NCBI RefSeq assembly: GCF_024679245.1
Contig: NC_090176.1
Coordinates: 25,301,046-25,365,045 of the forward strand
Direction of reading: 5' to 3'
Length of the DNA stretch: 64,000 nucleotides
Source of the DNA: Pseudorasbora parva
Lineage: Eukaryota; Chordata; Actinopteri; Cypriniformes; Gobionidae
Shown: piece by piece, positions 33,810 through 45,250 of the stretch
Position numbering within the stretch: the stretch's first letter is position 1
How the letters are laid out: each line of letters begins with the position of its first letter
The notes under the pieces: generated by a model
What the model saw: only the letters and a program-made list of their open reading frames with translations
Database searches by the model: none
Told to the model about the DNA's origin: nothing
Translations under genes and position numbers: made by a program

Positions 33810-35305
33810 TTTTGGAGGCCACACTGTATATTATATAGGTCTAAAGCTGTGGTAAAAGCTGCGGCCTAGATGACAACAAACAAGCCAGCATGCATCCATC
33901 ACGAAAGTTTAGTTATGCATGTCTACACCGGACATGTGGTGCAGCAAAACTAGTTTTTTCTCCCATTACAGTCCAAAGAGCTGTCTACACTGGAAGCACC
34001 CCTGATGCGCCTTCAGCTGACGGACATTCTCTTGCTATTTTTACCATTCTGCACAGCTAGTCCACTTTATTTTTTTGACTGCAAAAATATCTTTACTTGC
34101 AAATGTCAGTGTGATTTGATGGCTATGTATTTTAGTGTTTATTAACTAACTTCTGACTGATACATCAGAGGCAGATTGCGATGTTTCTCGCCTTTTAATG
34201 AGACTTCTACCTGCATGATGTGCAGTTGTGCTTTTCAAGGACCAGAATTTCAGGCATCATTAGACCACTAAATGCGTAGAGCAGTGTGCTAGATCAAGAG
34301 AAAGTAAACTGAATGAATGTGCATTGTGATTCATTATACATCTTACATCATTTCACCAGTAAGTGGTTACGATTGAAATTGAACTGATTTGCTCAAACAC
34401 CCGATTTATTCAGCAACAAATCAAGTGAGTCATTGAATTGTTCACTCAGGTGATTCATTCAAATAGATTAATGCCCGACTAAAACATTACTGCTGTGTGT
34501 TGCTCTAAATGCAGGGGTTGTGTTGATGTTTCATTTGGAAGTAAATTGGTGGAGCAAAAACCGGCAAGGCAAGGGCCAGTTCACACCGAAAGTGTTTTTA
34601 CATGCAAAGCGCATAACCCATGTAAAGCAGGAGTACGGTAACAGAAATGCTACTCTAGATATGGTCTTTCCCTTGTAATTGGGGAATTTAAGTTACCTGT
34701 AATTGTAATTAATTGATTAAGACTTGGTTCTTCTCACTGTCTGTATATGAGAAAGTTTGAGTCATACTAGTTTCATTAGGTGGAAAGAAGGAAAGAATAG
34801 TTACCCACCAAAAACTTGACTTTTAAAAAGAATTCAGGCTAAAAGAGTAACCCCCAACGCTTTTTGTTTCGCTCTTTCCTCTAGGTTTCTGCGTGCGTCA
34901 ATACGCGTGTGTCAAGGGTCAAGAGTTTTAGCGCAAGCGACTCTTGTTCTGCTGACTGCCGGAAGCTAGGTATTTTAGTCTATAAAGTTTAAAATATGGA
35001 TGTTTTTCTTACACAAACACGCCACTTCACTTCAGTAGGCCTTTATTAACCACATGGAGCAGTTATATAATATATGTACTTTTATGGACTTCAAAAATGA
35101 TCAGTCAATTAACCGCCACTATAAGGCTTGGAAGAGCTAGTACATTTTTTAAAATATAATTCTTATTTCATTCATCTGAAAGAAGAATATCATACACCTT
35201 GGATGACTTGAGGGTGAGTAAATCATGGGCTAATTAAAATGTTGTGGTGAAATAACCCTTTCAGACAATTACCACACAGTTCATATGATTAGTTGTACAA
35301 TCTTT
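33810..35305. other. Mostly unassigned sequence
   Basis: 34780-35275 contains degenerate words of the agttcaccc/aaatgaaaat MITE family (gagggtgagtaaatcatggg). No gene was recognised. Confidence 0.4.
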
Positions 35306-35660
35306 TTAAAGGGGGGGTGAAATGCTGTTTCATGCATACTGATCTTTTTACACTGTTAAAGACTTGGAATCCCATACTAAACATAGACAAAGTTTCAAAA
35401 GTTAAGGTGGACGTTTGATGGGAGTATTTCTTTGTCAAAAATACTACTTCCGGTTAGTCATAAGTTTCGGCAAGTTTTTTGAGATCATGCGTCCCCATTG
35501 ACGTTAGTGGGGGCGGAATTTCCTTGTATGGGCCTTACGGACAATTCTACCGGAAGCGCGTGAGAGAGAGAGAGGGAGAGAGCGAAAGTAACAGGCTATG
35601 CCCATCAAAGCGGGGCTTGTAGGATGCTGGACAGGTGACAATTACACATAGCACATAACA

Positions 35661-35902
35661 ATGTCACCAAAAAAGTGGGTTTTTGGTTGCCAGACCAAGA
35701 CAGTCCTGCACAGATTCGCCAAAAACCCCGCGTTAAGGCAACAGTGGATGTAATTTGCTTTTCCGGATCAGCAACTGAGTTGCGCGAATGTTTATATCTG
35801 TTCGCTGCATTTCGGTGCCGACTGTTTCACAAGGCCCAGCTCGACGCCGAATTTTCCCAATCGCCTAATGCTGAAGGATGGAGCAGTCCCAACGTTAGAA
35901 GG
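35661..35902 (+). pseudogene. THAP zinc-finger first exon with premature stop
   Basis: ATG at 35661, reading MSPKKWVFGCQTKTVLHRF. The THAP C2CH pattern is visible: Cys10, then Cys47-x2-His50, and LKDGAVPTL near the end, resembling the AVPT motif that closes THAP domains. The first zinc ligand is Trp (residue 6) in place of Cys, and codon 31 (35751) is TAA, so this copy is inactive. The exon ends at a strong donor, gg|gtgagt (35902/35903). THAP domains are the DNA-binding module of Kolobok and P-element transposases, which agrees with the TTAA duplications. A shorter version lies in copy C (53530-53589, minus). Confidence 0.7.
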
Positions 35903-36103
35903 GTGAGTGAGACTGCTTTTAGTCCGCTTACTGTCTACACAAACCACGCGTAAACACACAAACACACGTGCACAACTGCACTTCCCACATGTACACCTTC
36001 AAAGACAAAAATACGACGATATAATTCAAGTATAAATATGTAAATAACACAAGCCGCTAAGCATATTATATAGTTAGTGTATAACTTGTAATTTACCACA
36101 TAC

Positions 36104-36206
36104 AGACGTCCTGCTCTAGTCGTTTTTGCTGCTGCTCCTGTTCAACTGCAGCCTCTGGGTCTGATTCCGGATCATAGATGTATGGCTGTATCTGATTAAA
36201 AGCCAT
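36104..36206 (-). pseudogene. P2X7 ballast-domain-like first exon
   Basis: Minus-strand ATG at 36206 reading QPYIYDPESDPEAAVEQEQQ, then RLEQDV, ending at a donor-like gtatgt (36103 downward). The Y-x-x-D-P-E-S-D-P-E motif followed by an E/Q-rich stretch and L-x-Q-D-V resembles the N-terminus of fish P2X7-intracellular-domain proteins and the exon at 2943. It is open over its 34 codons. The zinc-binding Cys cluster expected in the next exon is absent. Family assignment is by motif only. Confidence 0.5.
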
Positions 36207-36481
36207 ATTTTTATTTTGAATAAAGTTTTTTTCCGCTGTTAGGGATGATGCTCGACTCAACACACAGCGCGCTGCTGCACACGTCATTATTTAGCTCCGC
36301 TCACACGACACGCCCCCACCCGCTCGGCTTTTTTCGGAAAGACTCGGAACAGCGCATCTTTCTTATATAATTATTAAAAAAATTAAAACTTTTCGGAGAT
36401 ATGCAGGATGCAATGCTACTCTATAGGTACTCAAGATTGACATGACACTGACTGAAACTGAGTGTTTCACCCCCCCTTTAA

Positions 36482-37640
36482 GTGTTTGAAGCATTAAAGA
36501 GGTAGTTGCGTAGCTGTCAAAGGAGAGTACAGAACTGGCAAAGATTGAAGATGATTGTAAGTCTTACTGATTTGTGTAACTTATTTTAACTTTAGCGCCT
36601 TGAACGTTGCGTGAGATGCTGCAAAATGTGTGTACAAAAACACATTTTGTTTGAACAGCCCCTACATTAACTGTTAATGTTGTTTTTAAAATCTAAGTTA
36701 CTACATATTAACGAGGTCATGAAAAGAAAATCAAAATGCCATCAATATTTATACACATAAGAGGTTAGTCTATCAACTATCAAGTTAAAAATAAACATTT
36801 TTATTTTCCACCTGAAATGCACGTATTTTAAATCGCCCCGTTTGTGACATGATGACTTTCCACTACACGTCCTTTAACAAGCAAATCAAGAAGGTTTGCT
36901 CTTAACAGCTCTTGTATGTCCATCAATCAGAAGAGTGATACGGCTTTGACGGTAAGATGACGAGCATGACTCTTGTTCTGTCCCTGGATGAAAGAGACAA
37001 AGCATGCTGTGATCACCTGCGGTGGATTTAGTCATATTAAATCATATTTTTGCCTTCAATTAAACCAGTTCAATTAAATATTACTGCATGAAGGACATTT
37101 TAGGTAGCTTTTTTCTCTACCAGTGACCATCATTTCTTCACCTGCTGATTCTGTTCAAACAAGCTGAACTGGTAAACACGTTTCCCTCTTTATATTAACG
37201 AGTCACAGATCCATACGTTTGCATGTTTCGTTCAGCTGTGTGTGCTGTTCTGCTGGGAATACAGATCTCAGGTGAAGGCACAGGGAGCCTAAATGAGACG
37301 CTCCTGAGGTTGCATCTCAATGAGCTGTGAGAGAGCACACAGCTGTAATGATAAACAGAGCCAAAGCTGCTGCTGGGCTTTTGCTTTTATGCTCTATGGG
37401 GACATTTTCCTTCAAAGGGAGCTGGTTTGTTTTCAGAAATGAAAGGGTCATGTACTCTGTATGTTTAGATATTGAAGGTAATGCCTCACGCTTAGGGAGT
37501 TGTGTTGAAAAGGACATGCTGATATTTTCTCTAGCAAGTTGTCAATATACTGTATATGCATTATTGTATTATTTATTGGTTCTATTTTATTATTTTATTT
37601 CCTGTAAAAAGCTGTAAAAAGTCTCTCCAATCAGGCATAA
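36482..37640. other. Single-copy-looking sequence
   Basis: 36830-37030 is a possible conserved non-coding stretch. The open frames at 37317-37617 have no domains. Confidence 0.4.
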
Positions 37641-38385
37641 CATTATGACCACTAACACTGATTATCTGTTCATCACAGCACCTGTTAGTGGGGGCGATAT
37701 ATTGAACATCAAGTAAACATTTTGTCCTCAACATTGATGTGTTAGAAGCAGGAACAAAAACGTTGAGCAAGTTTAATGTATGACTGGGCATCCGAGCATC
37801 TCCAAAACTGCAGCTCTTGGTGGGGTGTTCCTGGTCTGCATTGGGCAGTATCTATAAAAAGTTGTCCAAGGAACAGTTGTGAACCGGCGGCAGGGTCATG
37901 GGCGGCCAAGGCTTATTGATGCACGTGGGGAGCGAAGTCTGGCCCGTGTGGTCAGATCAAACAGACAAGCTACTGTAGCTCAAATTGCTCAAGAAGTTGA
38001 TGCTGGTTCTGAAAGAAAGGTGCCAGAATACACAGTGCATCACAGTTTGTTGTGCATAACCTCAGACCAGTCCCTGTCCACCTCCGACAGCAGCAACAGG
38101 GGGCACGTGAGCATCAGAACTGGACAACGGATTAGTGGAAGAAGGTGGCTTGGTCTGATGAATCATGTTTTCTTTCACATCATAGGGATGGCCAGGTGTG
38201 TGTCACTTACCTGGGGAACATATGGCACCATGATGCACTATGGAAAGAAGACAAGTCGGTGGAGGCAATGTTCTGCTGGAAAACCTTGGGTCCTGCCATC
38301 CATATGGATGCTACTTTAATGCATACCACCTGCCAAAGCATTGTTGCAGGCCATACACCCTTGCATGGAAACGGTATACCCTGGT
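37641..38385 (+). mobile_element. Tc1-like element, 5' two-thirds
   Basis: Begins near ataacattatgaccacta, a Tc1 terminus seen in many fish elements. It carries a transposase remnant (separate entry) and stops abruptly at about 38385; the right TIR is missing. Confidence 0.75.
37875..38385 (+). pseudogene. Tc1-like transposase remnant with first DDE aspartate
   Basis: In order: HGRPRLIDARGERSLARVVR (end of the helix-turn-helix region), ATVAQIAQEVDAG, then after frameshifts AWSDESCF (first catalytic Asp) at about 38143-38166, followed by GNIWHHDALWKEDKS. The first helix-turn-helix and the last part with Asp and Glu are missing. At least two frameshifts are present. Confidence 0.85.
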
Positions 38386-39110
38386 CGCGGTGGCTTCTTT
38401 CAAATGTTAATTTGTAAATTGTTTAATTTGTTAAAAGCCGACGTTTGGGCTCATTTTGGATCAGCTGCTCAGTTGTTCAGCGTTATTGCGCCACAGAATG
38501 AACACCGGCGGTGTTGGCGACATGCATTCATCTCGCGGCAACGCGCGCGGTCACGTAGATCACGGCGCTCTCAATAGTTGTAAAACAAACCAGCGCTCTC
38601 AATACATTTGAATGGCTTAAGTGGACAGACAACAGCTTCACTTCACTATACACATCTGGGGGAAACATTTTGTAATGTTATAATATCAACGCACTTTGTT
38701 TTATGAGTATGCACATTTTGTGCTTCTGTTTACATTTCTTTTATAACTTGACTGTATAGGAAGAAATATACTGTCTATTGCTTACAGTTACATGCACTTT
38801 AGAGGTGTTAATAAAGGGCCTGTTTGTTAAAGGTGTGGTTTGTATTCAACACTTACAATATGGTACAATTTATTCTGCTAAATAAACCATGACAGGAAAC
38901 ATGCTGGGGTAAATTTGTTCTAATACTGCACACATTATTTAAAAATATACTCGGCTAGATGGCGCCTTTTCAAAACAAAGGTGTAGTTTGATGACGCCAG
39001 GTTTGTCTCAGGATCTTGGGACATGTGGTCTTTACCTCACAGCCAGTGAAAAAGAATCGGGATAGGACTCATATTCATGGATGCGGTTATTAATGTTACT
39101 TTAGTTATGA
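38386..39110. other. Unassigned sequence
   Basis: 38440-38620 is CpG-rich, with no domain recognised. The open frame at 38341-38577 is not recognisable. Confidence 0.4.
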
Positions 39111-39254
39111 AGCAAAGCAGGACCGAGTGTTGAGGAGCTGAGCGAGGCCGCTGGAGTGATTGTAAATGAGCTGATCAACACGCCTCGCGAGCAGCGGGAC
39201 TTTTATTATGACGGGACGCAGTCGTCTCCGCCATTTCTGCTTTTCCTGTCATGA
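39111..39254 (+). other. Protein-like 47-codon ORF, possible exon
   Basis: The frame begins just after a stop at 39108 and runs to TGA at 39252. It reads GPSVEELSEAAGVIVNELI then NTPREQRDFYYDG, with strongly protein-like, amphipathic composition and GC-rich codons unlike its surroundings. There is no ATG at its start, so if real it would be an exon with an acceptor near 39110-39120. A possible donor atgag|gtaacg lies at 39262. I recognise no family; it could be a decayed captured exon or a host pseudogene piece. Confidence 0.3.
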
Positions 39255-39446
39255 ATATGAGGTAACGCAGCTCTGTTTATCATATTAGATACATTTAAGT
39301 GTGTTTAAAATTATGTTATTATTAGGGCTGGGACAACGCGTCGATGTCATCGATGACGTCGATGCAAAAAATACGTCGACGCAAAATATGCGCGTCGATT
39401 CGTCAGACTCAAAATAAAGATGGTGGCACCGGAGAGTAGTAGCAAC

Positions 39447-39509
39447 CATAGATATACATAATAAAGTATATTATGTAAATAAGTATATTATTTATTATGT
39501 ATATCTATG
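39447..39509. mobile_element. 63-bp palindromic insert with 8-bp duplication
   Basis: Perfect 19-bp ends, catagatatacataataaa and its reverse complement, surround 25 bp of AT-rich sequence. Exact octamers gtagcaac flank it at 39439-39446 and 39510-39517. The structure is that of a minimal hAT-style MITE, inserted in the larger hAT element. Confidence 0.8.
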
Positions 39510-40691
39510 GTAGCAACACGAGTGGCTCCTCAGACTTTCAGAAGTGCAAGGCTTGCGGGTTGGCGCGCGGCGCGCACGGAGCAAGCGCTCTTATACACAG
39601 GTGCGCATGCACGCGTTTTGTTGTCACGGCTACATAAACAAATTTCTGTACACAGGAAGACAGATTAAATTAAGTTACGGTACCGACATCCAGTTATGGT
39701 GTCCCGCCTTTGTTTTACTGTCTATTAAAGTCTGCCGCGTTTAAGTTACGGTGTAGCCTGTGTACTGTCATACATGTTTTCATAATGCAGAATATTCCCT
39801 CAGCGCGCTGTCAGGCAGTTTGGGGCTGCCCGACTGTGTGCACTCGAATGCCGTGACATCGTGAGCTCACGCATACAATCAGTCGGCTAGTAACAGTTCG
39901 CAATTATATCCATATATCCTACCTTTTCTTGTAAACCCGATAAAATCCATGTGAATGAACGTCATCGGGGATGTTTAATCCACAAGCATTCTGAGAACTA
40001 TTCCTACTTGTCGTTCACGTCAATCTAAAAGTTGTCCTTTTTGGCTATAGGCGATTTTCATTCAAAGATGTAAAAGTAATTAAGCTATGTAGCCTATTGT
40101 ATCATTTTTTTACTAGATAAAAACATTAAAAACATATTGCAATAAATAATTACTCTGTTTAGCCTATGAATGGGCAATCCGATCCAGTCAGCACTGTCAT
40201 TAGAGCGTGATAGCCAAACTTAACCCTTGATTAACCAGCGGCACTGTTTGCTATTTATCTTATTCCAATCACATGCATTTTTACATGATTTGTTATTTGT
40301 TCTATTTTTTATATCTTTGCATTATATATGCAAATGTTTACTCATTAGAAATAATCTTATCTTGTTCATATAATTCAGTGTCACCTATCAACCTGTAAGT
40401 TTTGCTGCACAGCAATGAAGGTACTCTTTACAAGACGTATTGTGTCCTTAATAATGGCATCAGAATGCAACCAAAGCACATGATGGTAATAAGAAGATGG
40501 CTATAATTAATTGTAAATCATCCAAAATAAATGCCATGATCATTAGATTTTATACAGGTGTTACTATATTGATTTTGTAAAAGGTGATCAGCAACCAAAT
40601 ATTGATAATATGGAAGTTACTGCCTTTTGCCTTGGCATGACTCCACATTTTTTTGCAGACAATACAAAGGCAGAGTGCAGTAACTTCAAAA

Positions 40692-40693
<2 letters not shown>

Positions 40694-40753
<60 letters not shown>
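40694..40753. repeat. (TG)n microsatellite
   Basis: About 29 TG units. Confidence 0.95.
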
Positions 40754-40756
<3 letters not shown>

Positions 40757-41144
40757 GTTATGATTTTATTGAATGCATTGTTCTTGTATAGTCTTTTACT
40801 TTGGAATTTAAGAGCAATAAACATATATTGCAATGTTAAGGAATTATTTTTTTTCATTCAGATAATTAAATCAACATGTATAAATTGCTATTAGGCAATT
40901 AATGGGTAGATAATCAATAATCGAATCGAATCGTAACCGAATCGGACAGGAAAAATTAATCGTTAGATTAATCGATGCATCGAAAAAATTATCGCTAGAT
41001 TAATCGTTTAAAAAATAATCGTTTATTGCTCTGTGGCTGCTGTGGCACTTGTTCTCACTGCAGTAAGTGTTTCTGACAAATAAAACAGGAAACCGAGGGT
41101 AACGCAGATATGACACAATTGACAGGCAACTCCCTCAGACGTCC

Positions 41145-41305
41145 CAAGTCCTTAGTTAAAATAGCAATTTTCTCACAATTTACAAATAGTTGTAAACATT
41201 TGGGATATTGTAAGAACTGAACAAAATATATAACACTAGCCTAGAGGTTTTTGGTAATTTATATTTTACTGCAATAATACTACATAGTATTTAAAGGTGA
41301 GCCAT
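41145..41305 (-). repeat. Dispersed repeat (aaaggtgcactatgtaa), copy 2
   Basis: Reversed relative to 32534: shares gcaattttctcac, aaatagttgtaaacatttgg and ends tagtatttaaaggtg. Confidence 0.6.
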
Positions 41306-42425
41306 ATCTAGTAACCGATGTTAATATTTCAAATCACCAAAACAAACACGCTCCAATCCCAAATGAGTCTCACCCCTATTTTGATAGCTCTGCCCACACA
41401 GTTGATAATATAAGACATTGCATTTGACCTGAAACTGAAGAGGATGAACACCAGCGGGCGTAACGGCTACACTTTGCTATCTGGTTAATGAACTCAACAA
41501 AATGCATCCTTTATGAGATTTATCAGATGTAGACAACATAAAAGTAATCTTACAACTTGCAGCAGCACAAAAGGATGCGAGTATGCACATGAACTTGACC
41601 ACGCTAGTCTGATGTAGGCTAACTCTCGTTGGATTTCCTTTAATAGCTGATACATGGGGAGCTAAATCACAGAGAATTTACAACTTTCAATTACAATTCT
41701 GTTTTCATTATAATGATGTGTGTATGAAAGATTGGCGTTGCACGTCTTGCACTATATTTCATGATCAAAGGGAATCCTGGCATCACTGCAGTGTGCGCTT
41801 TCATAACCAGTTTCACTTTATTTCTCCGGTCTGGAAGGCATGCTGTCTAAAACTAACCAGTTAGACGTCAGGTACTGCCCCAAAAACAATCTGAAAAATA
41901 GACAAATATTTAAATATTTGATTTTCCCGCCAGAAATCTCTGTTACTATGGACACTAACTCTATTATCACAGCTGTTCATCTTTTAGTTAATCAGCATGT
42001 GTATTTAAGTTCCTCTTGTTCACTCAGTGTTTGTCCGGTTTTGTGGATCATTGGTATTAAACTTGTGTAAACTTAATTTGCCTTCATGCAACCACGCGTG
42101 ACACAAGTACAAAGAGTTACAAATTATTCAAAGAATACATTTAAGGCTTTAAAATAATTAACTGTTTGCTAAGTGTAATTTCTTGTTTCTTTTAACATAC
42201 AAGTAATAACCTATTTCTATTTTAAATGAGTAAGATTTTTTCCTCCCCATGAACTTTTGTGGATAAAGAATTTTCCATATACAATCAGTAAATTCACAAT
42301 ATATAAGGTTTTGAAGTCACTAGTATAATCATAAAATAATAACCTATTTTTCTTTAAGTTGTAATTCAATAGTACTATTTTTAACAAAAAAGCCAGATCA
42401 CACTAAAATAATTTTGTGTAAAATA
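41306..42425. other. Unassigned sequence
   Basis: The open frame at 41840-42070 has no domain. No element boundaries were seen. Confidence 0.4.
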
Positions 42426-42665
42426 CACTGTCAGAAAAAAAGGTGAATTGCTGTCACTGGTGCGGTACCCTAAGGTACAAAACCAGAAAGGTACTAGTAT
42501 GTACCTGTAAGGTACTAATATGTACATTTAAAGAACCGATATGCACCTTTTAAGGTCCTAATATGCACCATTTAGGGGTGAGTAAGGTACAAAGATGTAC
42601 CCTTTTCACTTTTGTACCCTAGGGTACCACCCCAGTGACAGCACTGTACCTTTTTTCTGAGAGTG
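42426..42665 (+). mobile_element. GTACC-rich MITE, copy 2
   Basis: Same ends as copy 1 (cactgtcagaaaaaaaggt; gtaccttttttctgagagtg) and the same order of ggtacta/gtacctt words. It is 19 bp shorter overall. Confidence 0.8.
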
Positions 42666-43605
42666 AATCATAAAATCATTTGTCCTTTTAGCTGACCTGA
42701 ACAGTTTGAAGGGTTGGTCTGCTATAAGACTTCAGTGTAAACATCCACTGCTGTGATTGGCTAAAATCTTTGTATATGAAATAGCTTAGTATTGCATGTG
42801 GAATTATCTTCAAACCGTTAAGTACATGTTTATTATTACAGTTCTCAAGATGAACTAATTGTGGAAAGTGTTGATTATAGTATATGTAGATCCATGGCCT
42901 TATATTCAGATTGTGGCATGATGGTTGCAGTGATGAACATTATAGCCGATCTCAGACATGTTGAGTACATGAAAGCAGCGATCTCATCATTGCAACTCGA
43001 TTTCTGCAAACGAATGAATGCTTTCATCATAACTAGCTGTGCGAACACAGTATAATCAGTCACTGATCAACTTTGACTGACAGCTCCAGCGATTGCAAAG
43101 GGAGTGTTCTTTGATCGCTTTCTATATATAATTTAATCAAAGTTTAAATAACAGATTATTTTCATCATACTAAGAGAAACGATGTGAAGTTGTTTGACCA
43201 GTTGTTCACTAGTTTGATTTATTGACACATGTACAAAGAACATCTGACTGTACAGGAGTCATATCAGAAATCGCTGGTCACAAATCAGGTATTAGAAATA
43301 ACAGTTACTTACATGTTGTTGTACTTACATGTTGAGTCAGCCACCAACTGTGGTAAGGTAATGTTAGTGCATTCTGTTTCTCTCCTCTCTTCGTCATTTC
43401 ACACACTAGTGGCCAAAGTTGCAATGATGAGGTAGACGTTGATCTTCCGCAGAGGCGGTCTTTCACATATATAGATGAGCACATTCCAGTGAGATGTTCC
43501 AATGTTCTCTGGGCTTGGTAACAATAAAAGGTGTTTTTGGACTTTAATTTCATTCCCATTTAATTCATAGTCAGAAGGAAAGACCAGTATGTGACTTACA
43601 TATTA
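42666..43605. other. Unassigned sequence
   Basis: The overlapping open frames at 42861-43063 on both strands, and those at 43229-43559, have no domain. Confidence 0.4.
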
Positions 43606-43760
43606 TTCAATAAAGTATCAGGTGATATTTAGTAGACTAAAACTAGACTAAAACGAAAAACAATTCAGGTGACTAAAATATGACTAAATGTCATTTTAGT
43701 CAAAAGACTATAACTAAGACTAAATCAAAATTTGCTGTCAAAGTTAACACTGATGGAGAG
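43606..43760 (-). repeat. gactaaaa-rich transposon-end-like segment
   Basis: Repeated gactaaaac and gactaaat words and ctgtcaaagttaacac at the right edge resemble the subterminal region of a hAT-type element. Only one end is visible. Confidence 0.4.
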
Positions 43761-44007
43761 TGAAATCTTTGAATGATGTGCTTTCAAAGTGATGTTCATT
43801 CATGCATTCAGCTTCTATGGAAATCTACAGAACTTTTTGTGAAGTTGCAAGGCCCTCATGGAATGTACAGAGATTCCATGTGCCTGAATATAACTTGTCT
43901 GACACATGACGTGAAAGAGTTCACACCATATAGTGAATTAATATGTACATAATATATATTTTGTCACTCATTATCTAAGTATAACACTTGTGGATGGCAT
44001 ACAAATT

Positions 44008-44132
<125 letters not shown>

Positions 44133-44208
44133 AAATTTGGTTTATAACAGTTGATTTTTGAAATTAGGTTAAGTTGAGTTATGTGTAAGTTTTTGGGATG
44201 GTGTTGGG

Positions 44209-44589
44209 ATGGCGTCGTTCCCAAATGGAGGAACACCTGTGTCTCTGCGTAATGGAATTATGTGTGTTCCTGCGCCAGGTGTGGAGGTGGAAGACGTGCT
44301 AGTGGCGATCAGATAGCAGATCAGCTTTGAAAACATTTAATCGGCCTCGAGGATGAACAAGGCAGTTGTGATTTTGGTAAAGGAGGAAGAGTTAGATAAT
44401 CGTCTCGTTGTCAGTGGAATTTTGGTAAGTGGTGTTTTTATTCATGTTTCCCTGCTGGTTACGCCAACACCATGGATAACTATCTCGAACCTGCTTCCAT
44501 TCATTTATAATGATGAGATTGAGCTGGGTTATCTCATAATGGAAAGCTTGCTAGCACAATTAAAATGTTTCCACTTCACTGTAGAAATG
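44209..44589 (+). pseudogene. Tx1-type LINE ORF1 fragment
   Basis: ATG at 44209, reading ASFPNGGTPVSLRNG then PGVEVEDVLVAI, a stop (44311), and then, from 44353, MNKAVVILVKEEELDNRLV, SGVFIHVSLLVTP and TISNLLPFI. This order resembles the N-terminal part of ORF1 of Tx1-type L1 retrotransposons common in cyprinids; ORF1 encodes an RNA-binding protein with C-terminal CCHC knuckles. The sequence then collapses, leaving only KCFHFTVEM, so the knuckles are missing. At least two stops and a large deletion. No ORF2 is nearby. Confidence 0.65.
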
Positions 44590-44595
44590 TAGCAT

Positions 44596-44655
44596 TAAAT
44601 GGTTAGTTCACCCACAAATGAAAATTCTGTCATCATTTATTCACCCTCTCTTTTA
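44596..44655 (+). repeat. Fragment of agttcaccc MITE
   Basis: Begins gttagttcacccacaaatga and continues ctgtcatcatttattcaccc, the end sequence of a very common cyprinid TTAA MITE. A complete relative lies at 51113-51312. Confidence 0.6.
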
Positions 44656-44761
44656 AAGCATGTTATGTAATTTAGGAGTTGGCATTCATGTTTTTGAATG
44701 AGCCAGAACTGGATGTTTATTTCAGAATATGGCATGAAGGAAATGCATGGTTTATGCAAAC

Positions 44762-45250
44762 TAGGGCTGTGCGATATTGAAGACAAATGCGATATGCAAT
44801 ATCTTGTTAAATAATGCGACATTTGATAAGCGATACGATAATGCTATTAGTGTGTAAAATCGGTTTAAATTATATTTTAAAAAGTAGTTCAAACCTGAGA
44901 ATTATATTATTTATGTATTTCACAGTCTTTCTGGGAAAAGAAAGCATCGCTACAACTTCTGAAAGTGACCAGCAATGTTTTAGCAAAAATTAATGCCATA
45001 AATTTGACAATATCATTTTAACATCAATGTAAATAGACAAAAAATGTAATGCAAATACCATACAAATACACTCTTAAACTCCATAAACTAAACATACCAT
45101 AAACTCTTTGCGTGACTTTGGTAATAGTTAAATCAACCTAAAACTGAACATCAACAACATTGAGGTAAACAAAGACTCCTGAACTAGGGGTGGACGATTA
45201 TTTTTGTTATTTTAATTTATCTTTGTCATTAAAAATAAGAACTAAAAACC
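44762..45250 (+). repeat. Two hAT-like terminal fragments
   Basis: tagggctgtgcgatattga at 44762, with gcgat-rich subterminal sequence, and taggggtggacgattatt at 45185 look like hAT ends. Partner ends are not found. Confidence 0.4.

Larger units (their letters stand above)
35310..36477 (-). mobile_element. TTAA (Kolobok-like) element, copy B, with two convergent exons
   Basis: TTAA at 35306-35309 and 36478-36481; perfect-looking aggggggggtgaaa-type ends; opposite orientation to copy A. This is the best preserved of the three copies and carries a THAP-domain first exon (plus strand) and a P2X7-ballast-like first exon (minus strand). Each ends at a splice donor, and the two point toward each other. 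Downstream exons and any DDE transposase are absent, so the element is probably an internally deleted derivative of a larger one. Confidence 0.85.
39323..41025 (+). mobile_element. 1.7-kb hAT-type element
   Basis: Left end tagggctgggacaacgcg with subterminal cgtcgatg repeats. Right subterminal region 40905-41025 is rich in aatcg, attaatcg and atcgatgcatcg words. The extreme right TIR is lost or diverged, so the right boundary is approximate. No transposase domain was recognised. It contains a 63-bp insert (39447-39509) and a TG microsatellite. Confidence 0.65.
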
